This document shows, in pieces, positions 1 to 7,262 of a stretch of DNA of 20,935 nt (position 1 is its first letter; the number at the start of each line of letters is the position of its first letter). The notes beneath the pieces were generated by a model that did not search any database, had not been told where the DNA came from, and saw only the letters and a program-made list of their open reading frames with translations. The DNA is from UBA3537 sp965658025 (GTDB taxonomy: Bacteria > Bacteroidota > Bacteroidia > Flavobacteriales > Flavobacteriaceae): contig CBFHQL010000027.1 of the NCBI GenBank assembly GCA_965658025.1, positions 1-20,935 on the forward strand, written 5' to 3'. A program made the translations under genes and the position numbers.

Positions 1-872
1 CAGGAAGTAATATTTTATCTACTATCCCTAACCAAGCTACAGATAATTGGAGTGGTACTTCTATGGCCGCCCCTCATGTTGCAGGGGTTGCTGCATTAAT
101 TCTTTCCGTAAATCCAAATCTATCAGTACAAGAGGTTAATGACATTATTGAAAGTACCGCTCAAAAAGTGGGAAATTATAACTATTCAAATAATTCAAAC
201 AGACCCAATGGAACATGGAATAATGAAATGGGCTATGGACTTGTGGATGCCTATGCCGCAGTACAAATGGCACAAAGCTATAGCAACGCCTCCCTAGAAA
301 CTATAAACTACCTCTGCTATAATCCTTCAACAACCCTAAACCTATCCAACAACAATAATAATCCAGTTACTTGGCAAACCTCTTCCAACGTCAGTATTGT
401 AGCTCAATCCAATAGTTCTATCACCATCAAAGCCAGTAGTGCTACGGCCAGCGGCGAGGGTTGGGTCAAAGCTACGCTTAGCAACGGAACGGTACTCCAA
501 GAAGAGTTTTGGGTGGGTAGACCAAGTACAGAAAAAATTAGTATCATCAAATCAGGGGCTGTTAGACTTACAGAAAATACTTGGAATATTATACACATCA
601 TCTACGATAATAAATTCCCACATTTAATTCAGGGGATAGAATTGACAGATTGGGAATGGCGGATGTTTCCATCGCCAGGAACTTCTATTATGTCAAGACT
701 TGGAACAGGTAGTATGATTCTTTTAAGACCTACTACACACAATGGTTATGTCGATTTTCAATCGAGAGTCTGCAACGAATGTGGATATAGCGGTTGGAAA
801 AGTCAAATATTTCAAATTGGATATGGAAGTAGTGGCCCAGATAACCCTAATCCACCTGGATTAGAGTGGTAA
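1..872 (+). CDS. S8 (subtilisin-like) serine peptidase, C-terminal part only
   Basis: The frame is open from base 3, so this is the 3' end of a gene that begins outside the window; 289 residues are visible. The catalytic-serine motif GTSMAAPHVAG lies at fragment residues 18-28, with the nucleophile Ser20 encoded at 60-62. It is followed by the usual helix (VAALILSVNPNLS) and the domain-closing GYGLVDAYAAV near residue 80. About 190 further residues follow. The first half of these looks like a bacterial Ig/BACON-type beta domain (WQTSSNVSIVA, WVKATLSNGTVL). The second half contains a CNECG pair of cysteines and ends in a Pro/Asn/Gly-rich tail. Such proteases are usually secreted, but the signal peptide would lie outside the window, and I do not recognise a type IX secretion sorting domain at the end. 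The family call is firm; substrate and C-terminal function are unknown. Confidence 0.9.
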   Translation, partial: GSNILSTIPNQATDNWSGTSMAAPHVAGVAALILSVNPNLSVQEVNDIIESTAQKVGNYNYSNNSNRPNGTWNNEMGYGLVDAYAAVQMAQSYSNASLETINYLCYNPSTTLNLSNNNNNPVTWQTSSNVSIVAQSNSSITIKASSATASGEGWVKATLSNGTVLQEEFWVGRPSTEKISIIKSGAVRLTENTWNIIHIIYDNKFPHLIQGIELTDWEWRMFPSPGTSIMSRLGTGSMILLRPTTHNGYVDFQSRVCNECGYSGWKSQIFQIGYGSSGPDNPNPPGLEW

Positions 873-890
873 AAGATAATCCCATTTACT

Positions 891-943
891 GGCGCGAGGG
901 TTTCTCTCGTGCCTATTAACTGTACGAGCAAAGATGTTCGCGC
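891..943. repeat. Two adjacent inverted imperfect hairpins (REP/BIME-like), possible terminator
   Basis: Hairpin A pairs 891-900 (GGCGCGAGGG) with 904-913 (CTCTCGTGCC) around a TTT loop: ten pairs, two of them G-T. Hairpin B pairs 922-930 with 935-943 around the loop AAGA, with one mismatch and two G-T pairs. The two are inverted copies of one design. The outer arms (GCGCGA at 892-897, TCGCGC at 938-943) and the inner arms (CTCGT at 906-910, ACGAG at 924-928) are also complementary, so an alternative long-range fold is possible. The block is far more GC-rich than its surroundings and lies between convergent genes. No T-tract follows directly, which argues against a plain intrinsic terminator. 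Whether it is repeated in the genome cannot be seen from here. Confidence 0.55.
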
Positions 944-954
944 TAGCATTGGTT

Positions 955-2238
955 TTATTCAGCATTCAACACTTTCGCCAACTGTGTTGTACAACTTTTC
1001 CGTGAATAGCGGTTAATATGTTTGGGCGAAACTGAAAGTGTTTGTTTTACATAAGCATCAAAAAGGGTCAAAAGATGTGTTTTTAACGCATTTTTGTCCT
1101 TGTAGTTAAAATAAAATCCTGTGTTGGTGTCTTTTAAAATGGTCTGAACATCTGAGTTTTTGGGTCCAATAGCTACAATGGGACGATGGGCATTTAGATA
1201 TTCAAACAACTTCCCTGGGATGATGTACGAGGCCTCAATGGTGTTGGCTTCAAGCAGTAACAAGACTTGACTTTTTTGTTGATGTTGTACGGCTTCCAAA
1301 TGCGTAACAGAACCTTTATTGTGTAGAAAAGAATCTAAACCTGTAGAACGTATCGACTGGAGTACTGCACGGCTTGTCTCCCCCACAAGTACCAATTCAA
1401 AATTTGCTTTAAATTCGGTGTTTTCCTGAACGAGTTCTGAAAGCACTTCCCACAACAGTAATGGATTTCTTTGTTCTAAAAGCGCACCAATATGTGTGAG
1501 TGTAAAATTAGAATCTAAGGGTGTAGGAGGTACAATTTCATCATCAAAACCATTGGTAATCACCGAAATAGGTTGGGTTGTTTGTTTTGAAAATAACGCC
1601 TTTGTTTGTTCGGCGGTTACAATAATATGGTCAGAAGTATGTAAAACTTTGCGCTCAAGCTGTATGTGTTTTTGCTGTGCTTTTTGGGTCAAGTTCAAAT
1701 TTTTGTGATACCCTATATTCGTCCACGGATCTCTAAAATCGGCTAACCAACGCAGTTTATGGTTCGCTTTCAATTGCATACCAATAAGGTGGACGCTATG
1801 TGGGGGGCCTGTAGTGATGATGGTATCAATATGGTGTTTTGAAATATAATCGGATAAAAATTTTACCGATGGTTTTACCCAAAACATACGGGCATCAGGA
1901 ACGAAAAAATTGCCACGAATAAACAGTAAAAACCGCTCAAACAAACCTTGTTTTTTAGTGACTGGTATCCCTCCTTTTGATAATGCATTGGTTTTGTTTT
2001 TAAAAAATAATTTTAAAAACCTGAGTGGCTCTTTTATGGGGTGTTTTAGGACTGTAAGCTTGGGCGAAATATCGTTGGATAAAGTATAATCTACCGTTGG
2101 ATAAGAAGGATTTTCAGGACAATAGACAATGGGTTGAATATTGTGTTCTGGAAGGTATTTGACAAATTTTAGCCAGCGCTGAACTCCAGGACCACCCGCA
2201 GGAGGCCAATAGTAGGTGATGATTAAGACTTTTTTCAT
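955..2238 (-). CDS. Glycosyltransferase, GT4 (group 1) type
   Basis: This is probably a retaining glycosyltransferase of the GT-B fold, moving a sugar from a nucleotide donor onto an envelope acceptor. The N-terminus MKKVLIITYYWPPAGGPGVQR is the typical first beta strand and glycine-rich loop of GT4 enzymes. The C-terminal half carries the donor-site pattern IIPGKLFEYLNAHRPIVAIG, with its Gly-Lys-Leu-Phe-Glu-Tyr core, and TGFYFNYKD near the end. The frame can be extended to a TTG at 2262, but the ATG at 2238 gives the canonical start of the family and a 427-residue protein, so I chose it. No Shine-Dalgarno is visible. The gene lies 98 bases downstream of the YfhO gene on the same strand, which suggests both act in one glycan or envelope pathway. 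Donor and acceptor cannot be read from the sequence. Confidence 0.85.
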   Translation of the reverse strand: MKKVLIITYYWPPAGGPGVQRWLKFVKYLPEHNIQPIVYCPENPSYPTVDYTLSNDISPKLTVLKHPIKEPLRFLKLFFKNKTNALSKGGIPVTKKQGLFERFLLFIRGNFFVPDARMFWVKPSVKFLSDYISKHHIDTIITTGPPHSVHLIGMQLKANHKLRWLADFRDPWTNIGYHKNLNLTQKAQQKHIQLERKVLHTSDHIIVTAEQTKALFSKQTTQPISVITNGFDDEIVPPTPLDSNFTLTHIGALLEQRNPLLLWEVLSELVQENTEFKANFELVLVGETSRAVLQSIRSTGLDSFLHNKGSVTHLEAVQHQQKSQVLLLLEANTIEASYIIPGKLFEYLNAHRPIVAIGPKNSDVQTILKDTNTGFYFNYKDKNALKTHLLTLFDAYVKQTLSVSPKHINRYSRKSCTTQLAKVLNAE

Positions 2239-2336
2239 GTGTTCATATTTATTGTTTTTCAATGGTCACATGTAACCTTTGATGTTTAAAATAATCATTC
2301 CGCTGTGTGTTAATAATTATTTTTAACATGTCGGTT

Positions 2337-4751
2337 TCATTCGCCGCTTTTGTTATACATAAAACCGAAAAGCCCCAATAAAATCAAAAATAAAATTGAA
2401 CTTATAAGAGCTATCATTGACCCAGTACGAACAACTTCTGGATTAAATTCAAAAACAATGGTATGGTTGCCTTTGGGCACTTCCAAACCTCTTAGGATAT
2501 AATTCACATTATAATGCGGTACTTCTTGGCCATCGATGGTGACCTGCCAACCATGTTTGTAATAATTCTCAGAAAATACTGCAAATCCATCGTGCTTATT
2601 AGTAGAAGTATATACGAGTTTATTGGGTGCGTAGTCCGTCAATTCGATGCGTGCTGTAGAATCTACAACAAATCGACCTCCAGAGTGTAGGCTTTTGTTA
2701 ATCACAGCCGAAAATTTAGTTTTTAAAGTATCTAGGGCTAAAATTTCTGCATCAGCATCTGAAACAGAAGTTAAGTTTTTTACAAACCAAGCATTTCCAT
2801 TTACTTCATCATTTTCAAGGTATTGCAACTGGTTATCCTCATTGTTGTAAATGATATATTTGGTATTGAGCATATTGAAGACTTCTGGATTACCCTTGTC
2901 AATATGAAAATCCATCACTTCATTAAAACGCCGCATTTTGGCCGCATGATAACCTCCTAAAGCGTTATGAAAATAAGAAGATCGTGTACTTCCATCTGAT
3001 GCATCGTAAACTCTAAAAACAGTACTGTCCGCCATAATTTCTTTATCAATTGGGGTGGCTGTATAAGGTTTGTTTACTTTAAGTGCAGAAACAAAATTAT
3101 CATTGTTTACATAACGCCAATCGACGCCTGCTAAATCAATCACAATAAGGAGACCAAGAAGAACAAACGTTATATTTTTGGTGATTTTTTGACGTAAATA
3201 AAACCATAGACAAGTGGCTACAGCCGAAACAAAAAAGAACGTACGCAAAACATCTGCAGTAAACAAATTTTGGCGATCTTCTCGAAGCGCTTTGATAAAA
3301 TCAATCCCATAAAAGTTTTGGTATTGGCCATCGCGAAGTCCGACAAAATCGAATAAACTGTTTTTAAATAACAAGAAAATTGTAGTCATACCAACAAGCG
3401 AAAATGCGGTATATTTTAGGGCTTTCCGTTTTTTAGAATCGGATAAATCGTCAGATAAAAATTTACTTAACCCAAGCATGGCAAAAATAGGGATACAAAC
3501 TTCTAAAATCACCTGAATAGAACTCACCGCTCTAAACTTATTGTACAACGGAATATAATCAATAAAAAAGTTGGTGAGGAATGATAAGTTTTTCCCAAAA
3601 GAAAGCAATAGCGACAAAACAATTGCAGAAATAAGCCACCATTTGTGTTGGTCTTTGTAGATAAACAAGGACAATAAAAACAAAAATAATAGTGTTGCAC
3701 CCACATATGCTGGAGCTTCAACAATGGGTTGTTCTCCCCAATACATAGGGGCTTGTTTAATTTCATTTCGCGCCTGAAGTGCAGTGGCACCAAGCGCTTT
3801 ATATGCTTTGTAGGTTTCAGAATCTGTACCGAGTTCTTCTGTAGAACCTCCACCCATAAATCGTGGGATGAACAAATTAAAACTCTCAGCTATTCCGTAA
3901 CTAAATTGTGTGATGTATGCTCTATCTAAACCGGTTGACTCTGGTCTTGGTGTTCCATCCGGTAGGATACTTAACTCACTTTGACTACGTGTGCTTTCGG
4001 CGACATATTCTTTGGTTGAAAGTAGATTAGACGCATTCATGCCCAGTGCCAAAACAGCAGAACAAATTAAAATTATAGACGATTTAATGAACGAAGGGAT
4101 TTCGTTTGATTTTATGGCTTTATACAAAAAAGAAACAGCCAAAATCAAAAGAATAAACAACAGATAGTATGTCATCTGTGGGTGGTTGGTGACAACCTCA
4201 AGAGCCGAGGCAATCGTTGTCACAATAAAACCAACCCAATACCGCTTTTTGTACACAAGAAGAACACCCGACAACACAAATGGCATATAGGCAATAGCAT
4301 GCGCTTTGGCGTTATGACCTACACCCAAAATTATAATAAGATATGTTGAAAAACTAAAAGCGAGTGCACCAAGAACAGCCACACGAAAATCTTGTTTCAA
4401 AACAAGTAAAAGCAAATAAAACCCCAAAAAATATAAGAACAGATAATCGGCTGGTCGCGGTAAAAAGCGAAGCATAAGATCCAATTTTTTGATGTAATTA
4501 TGAGGATATTGTGCACCAAGTTGATAGGTTGGCATACCACCAAAGGCACTGTTGGTCCAATAGGTTTCTGTTCCATTAGCAGCTCTGAAGTCAATGTGCT
4601 GTTTGGCCATACCAGTGTACTGCACAATGTCACTTTGGAAAATCTTTTTCCCTTGCAAAACAGGACTGAAATAGCCCACAGAAAGGAGTATAAATCCAAT
4701 GAAAACAAAAAAATGTTTGGTGTACTTTTTTAGTAGTTGACTCATAATCAT
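2337..4751 (-). CDS. YfhO family multi-spanning membrane protein
   Basis: This 804-residue protein matches the YfhO family, polytopic GT-C-like membrane proteins; the Bacillus member is linked to lipoteichoic acid glycosylation. The first membrane segment is at about residues 14-33 (FFVFIGFILLSVGYFSP). It is followed by a periplasmic loop (FQSDIVQYTGM, TNSAFGGMPTYQLG) characteristic of the family. About ten more hydrophobic segments run through the first 570 residues. A large soluble segment (about 580-770) includes FHNALGGYHAAKMRRF and YYKHGWQVTIDGQEV, and a last membrane helix lies near 778-798. The start is the ATG at 4751, 4 bases after the DUF4834 stop; a second ATG two codons later is equally plausible. 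Tight spacing with the upstream gene and the downstream glycosyltransferase implies one transcript. The exact glycan is unknown. Confidence 0.9.
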   Translation of the reverse strand: MIMSQLLKKYTKHFFVFIGFILLSVGYFSPVLQGKKIFQSDIVQYTGMAKQHIDFRAANGTETYWTNSAFGGMPTYQLGAQYPHNYIKKLDLMLRFLPRPADYLFLYFLGFYLLLLVLKQDFRVAVLGALAFSFSTYLIIILGVGHNAKAHAIAYMPFVLSGVLLVYKKRYWVGFIVTTIASALEVVTNHPQMTYYLLFILLILAVSFLYKAIKSNEIPSFIKSSIILICSAVLALGMNASNLLSTKEYVAESTRSQSELSILPDGTPRPESTGLDRAYITQFSYGIAESFNLFIPRFMGGGSTEELGTDSETYKAYKALGATALQARNEIKQAPMYWGEQPIVEAPAYVGATLLFLFLLSLFIYKDQHKWWLISAIVLSLLLSFGKNLSFLTNFFIDYIPLYNKFRAVSSIQVILEVCIPIFAMLGLSKFLSDDLSDSKKRKALKYTAFSLVGMTTIFLLFKNSLFDFVGLRDGQYQNFYGIDFIKALREDRQNLFTADVLRTFFFVSAVATCLWFYLRQKITKNITFVLLGLLIVIDLAGVDWRYVNNDNFVSALKVNKPYTATPIDKEIMADSTVFRVYDASDGSTRSSYFHNALGGYHAAKMRRFNEVMDFHIDKGNPEVFNMLNTKYIIYNNEDNQLQYLENDEVNGNAWFVKNLTSVSDADAEILALDTLKTKFSAVINKSLHSGGRFVVDSTARIELTDYAPNKLVYTSTNKHDGFAVFSENYYKHGWQVTIDGQEVPHYNVNYILRGLEVPKGNHTIVFEFNPEVVRTGSMIALISSILFLILLGLFGFMYNKSGE

Positions 4752-4755
4752 ATCA

Positions 4756-5019
4756 TTAGTCTATTTCTTCATAATCAACATACTCGCCAACATCGTTACT
4801 TGATGATTGCTTTTGAGGAGTTTGATCTATAGAAACTTCACCCTCTTTTTGCGTGTTGGATGGTGGTGTTTGCTGATGAAATTGCCGTTCCATCTTACGG
4901 GCAATAGAACGCAGAAAAAAAGGCGCTAAAAGACGTAATACATATTTAAAAACAGTATAGAACAAGATAATAATCAGCAAGGTTTTTAAAAGTCCTACTA
5001 TAGATGCCGTCTGAATCAT
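4756..5019 (-). CDS. DUF4834 family small membrane protein
   Basis: This 87-residue protein has one N-terminal membrane segment (about residues 7-32, LLKTLLIIILFYTVFKYVL). A short basic amphipathic stretch follows (RSIARKMERQF), then a polar acidic tail ending VGEYVDYEEID. This layout is that of the DUF4834 family, which I recognise as a usual flavobacterial neighbour of YfhO. It is the first gene of the minus-strand run DUF4834-yfhO-glycosyltransferase, and its stop is 4 bases before the yfhO start. A TATTTTTG box on the minus strand at 5037-5044 could serve its promoter. Function is unknown; an assembly or partner role for the YfhO protein is only a guess from the linkage. Confidence 0.8.
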   Translation of the reverse strand: MIQTASIVGLLKTLLIIILFYTVFKYVLRLLAPFFLRSIARKMERQFHQQTPPSNTQKEGEVSIDQTPQKQSSSNDVGEYVDYEEID

Positions 5020-5036
5020 AAATGAAAAAGTTTAAT

Positions 5037-5044
5037 CAAAAATA
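5037..5044 (-). promoter_or_regulatory. Candidate -7 promoter box for the DUF4834-yfhO run
   Basis: On the minus strand this reads TATTTTTG, matching the Bacteroidota -7 consensus TAnnTTTG, 17 bases before the start codon. I see no convincing -33 TTTG at the usual distance, so confidence is low. Confidence 0.35.
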
Positions 5045-5139
5045 CAATTCTTAAATTTATTTTGAGGTATTGAGCAAACGATGAATAACAAAATTTATTA
5101 AAAGTCGTTTATGGGGTGAAGGTTTTATTAAAAAATATG

Positions 5140-5147
5140 TAGATTTG
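5140..5147 (+). promoter_or_regulatory. Candidate -7 promoter box for the transporter-like gene
   Basis: TAGATTTG matches TAnnTTTG and ends 16 bases before the ATG at 5164. The region upstream is AT-rich with TTTT/TTTA runs but no clear TTTG at -33. It lies in the 144-base divergent gap 5020-5163. Confidence 0.4.
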
Positions 5148-5163
5148 ATAAAATGATATACAA

Positions 5164-6138
5164 ATGACCTCGATCTTTAAAACTTCTTTAATTATTTTAT
5201 TGTGTTGTGCCTCTGCCCTACAAGCACAATACACCGATGTTATTAATTCTAACCGTCCGGGTGCTTCTCAAACAGCATTTTCTGTCGGTAAAAAAGTGTT
5301 GCAATTTGAAGTTGGCCCCTATTTGATGAATGAAAAAAGAACGCCTTACCCTTCTTATGAAGCCAAAGGTTTTGGCGTTGATTTTGCAGCGCATTATGGT
5401 TTTTTCAAAGAAGCATTGGAGCTCAATATTCAAGGAACTTACCAAAGAGAGACACAAACTTATGCCTTTGCGGTTCCTGTAGAAAACAAAAGAGCAAACT
5501 TCAAAAACCTGAATCTGGGCGCCAAATATTTGGTCTATGACCCAAACAAAAACAGAGAAGAAAAAATAAATGTGTACAGCTATCATGCCAATCGTGGATT
5601 TAAATGGCGACAACTCATTCCAGCGGTTGCGGTTGCTGCAGGTGTAAATTTTGACACTAAAGATAACCCATATACGGCTAGTGGTGTTGAAGGATTAAGC
5701 TACCGTGCAGCCCTTATCACTCAAAATAATTTTTATGGCGGATGGGTTTTTGTGACCAATATCATGATGGACCGCATCAGTTCCGATCAACAAGACCTCC
5801 ATTATATTCTTACACTCACCCATTCATTTCATCCAAAATGGGTAGTTTTTGCAGAAACTCAAGGAATAAAAAGTGACTTTTATGCCGATAATTTAGTTCG
5901 CTTTGGTGGTGGATATCTATTCAACAAAGATCTTCAGTTGGATACAGCACTAACCCTAAATTTTAAAGACACTCCATCGGTTTTTAATGTGAATTTTGGC
6001 GTTTCGTACAGAATAGATCGACACAAAGACGAACCAAAAATCAAAAACAACACCTCGGCAAAAGCACAAGGCAAAAGAAAATCACGTGCCAAAAGAAAAT
6101 CCAAAAAGAAAAAAGATATAAATTTTGATGAAGGTTAA
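5164..6138 (+). CDS. Outer-membrane transporter-like beta-barrel (MetA/phenol-degradation-type family) with lysine-rich tail
   Basis: The 324-residue protein begins with a Sec signal peptide (hydrophobic core IILLCCASALQA, probable cleavage after Ala21). The mature part starts TDVINSNRPGASQTAFSVGK, a sequence typical of the flavobacterial proteins annotated simply as transporter, related to the MetA phenol-degradation barrel family. Alternating hydrophobic and aromatic strands fit a beta-barrel (LQFEVGPYLM, AALITQNNFYGGWVFVTN, FNVNFGVSYRID). The barrel appears to end near residue 286. The remaining roughly 39 residues are strongly basic (GKRKSRAKRKSKKKKD), which is odd for an outer-membrane protein. 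Its stop is 5 bases before the GNAT gene start, so the two are probably co-transcribed. The substrate is unknown and the family name should not be taken as a role in phenol use. Confidence 0.75.
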   Translation: MTSIFKTSLIILLCCASALQAQYTDVINSNRPGASQTAFSVGKKVLQFEVGPYLMNEKRTPYPSYEAKGFGVDFAAHYGFFKEALELNIQGTYQRETQTYAFAVPVENKRANFKNLNLGAKYLVYDPNKNREEKINVYSYHANRGFKWRQLIPAVAVAAGVNFDTKDNPYTASGVEGLSYRAALITQNNFYGGWVFVTNIMMDRISSDQQDLHYILTLTHSFHPKWVVFAETQGIKSDFYADNLVRFGGGYLFNKDLQLDTALTLNFKDTPSVFNVNFGVSYRIDRHKDEPKIKNNTSAKAQGKRKSRAKRKSKKKKDINFDEG

Positions 6139-6143
6139 ACCGT

Positions 6144-7259
6144 ATGATTGTCATTGAAGAAGTAAGCTCTAAAAAGGACATTCGTGAGTTCGTTAAATTT
6201 CCTTTTGAACTGTATAAAAATTCGCCGTATTGGGTACCCCCTATCATTGCTGAGGAAATGAATGTTTTCGATAAAGCGAAAAACCCTATACTTCAAGATG
6301 CGGAGGTAACATTATTTTTGGCTTACAAAAATTCGAAAATCGTTGGGCGCGTAGCTGCAATCATCAATTGGATTGAAGTCAATGCGCAAAAGACAAAAAA
6401 AATGCGCTTTGGCTGGTTCGATTTTATTGACGATTTAGAAGTTAGTGGCGCTTTACTTGATAAAATTTCTACTGTTGGAAACACACATGGCTTGAAGTAT
6501 ATGGAAGGCCCTGTGGGCTTTTCAAATCTTGATAAAGTTGGGGTTTTAACCTATGGTTTTGATCATATTGGCACCATGATTTCGTGGTATAACCATCCTT
6601 ATTATGCATCGCATTTAAAAACGCATGAATTTTTAGTAGAAAAAGAATACCTTGAATATAAACACGCTTTTAAGGATATTAAAATCGAAAATTACAACCG
6701 ACTTGAGTCTGTAATAAAAAGACGTTATGGGCTTAAAGCACTCAACTTTCACAAAACAAAAGATATGATGCGTTACGCAGATCAAATGTTTGATTTATTC
6801 AATGAAAGTTATTCGTCTTTGTCATCTTTTGTAAAGATTACAGATATCCAAAAGGATTATATGAAAAAGAAGTTTTTAAACTTTATCAATCCAGAATACA
6901 TCAAATTTGTATGCAATAATGAGGATAAACTCGTAGCATTTGCTGTGGTGATGCCTTCTTTTGCGAAAGCACTTCAAAAAATAAAAGGAAAACTGTTTCC
7001 TTTTGGACTATTTCATTTGTTGAAAGCTCAAAAAGCTAAATCAGTCAATTTTTTACTCATTGGAGTTCATCCCGAATATCAAAATAAAGGAGTCCATGCA
7101 ATTATTTTTAGTGAGTTTCACCGAACATTTAAAGCCAAAGGCATTAAAGAATGCAGAAGGACACCCGAACTGACAGATAATTTGGCCATTCAAAAATTAT
7201 GGACGGACTTCAATCCTCAATTGATTAAAAAGCGGTGTACATACCGAAAAGATTTGTAA
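6144..7259 (+). CDS. GNAT-fold acyltransferase-like protein (possible lipid N-acyltransferase)
   Basis: This 371-residue protein looks like two GNAT-like halves. The first has strand DAEVTLFLAYKNSKIVGRVA (residues 52-71) and the block EGPVGFSNLDKVGVL then YGFDH near 121-141, followed by WYNHPYYASHL. The second has an acyl-CoA-binding motif A, IGVHPEYQNKGVHAII (306-321), and the GNAT closing pattern ELTDNLAIQKLW (342-353). It is twice the length of a simple acetyltransferase, as in two-domain lipid or peptide acyltransferases. It follows the transporter gene by 5 bases and converges on the AOS-family PLP gene with 3 bases between stops. From memory, proteins with the GP-x-FS / GFD / YN-x-YY blocks occur beside serine palmitoyltransferase genes in alphaproteobacteria as bacterial ceramide synthases. 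An N-acyltransferase role on capnine is therefore a hypothesis, not a demonstrated function. Confidence 0.7.
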   Translation: MIVIEEVSSKKDIREFVKFPFELYKNSPYWVPPIIAEEMNVFDKAKNPILQDAEVTLFLAYKNSKIVGRVAAIINWIEVNAQKTKKMRFGWFDFIDDLEVSGALLDKISTVGNTHGLKYMEGPVGFSNLDKVGVLTYGFDHIGTMISWYNHPYYASHLKTHEFLVEKEYLEYKHAFKDIKIENYNRLESVIKRRYGLKALNFHKTKDMMRYADQMFDLFNESYSSLSSFVKITDIQKDYMKKKFLNFINPEYIKFVCNNEDKLVAFAVVMPSFAKALQKIKGKLFPFGLFHLLKAQKAKSVNFLLIGVHPEYQNKGVHAIIFSEFHRTFKAKGIKECRRTPELTDNLAIQKLWTDFNPQLIKKRCTYRKDL

Positions 7260-7262
7260 AAA

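Noticed and set aside
2239..2262. Eight-codon upstream extension of the glycosyltransferase from TTG
   Set aside because: The ATG at 2238 begins the canonical MKKVLIITYYWPP of the family; the extension is polar and unsupported.
5218..5613. 131-residue minus-strand open frame
   Set aside because: It is antisense to the signal-peptide-bearing barrel protein and shows low-complexity Phe/Cys/Arg composition typical of a shadow.
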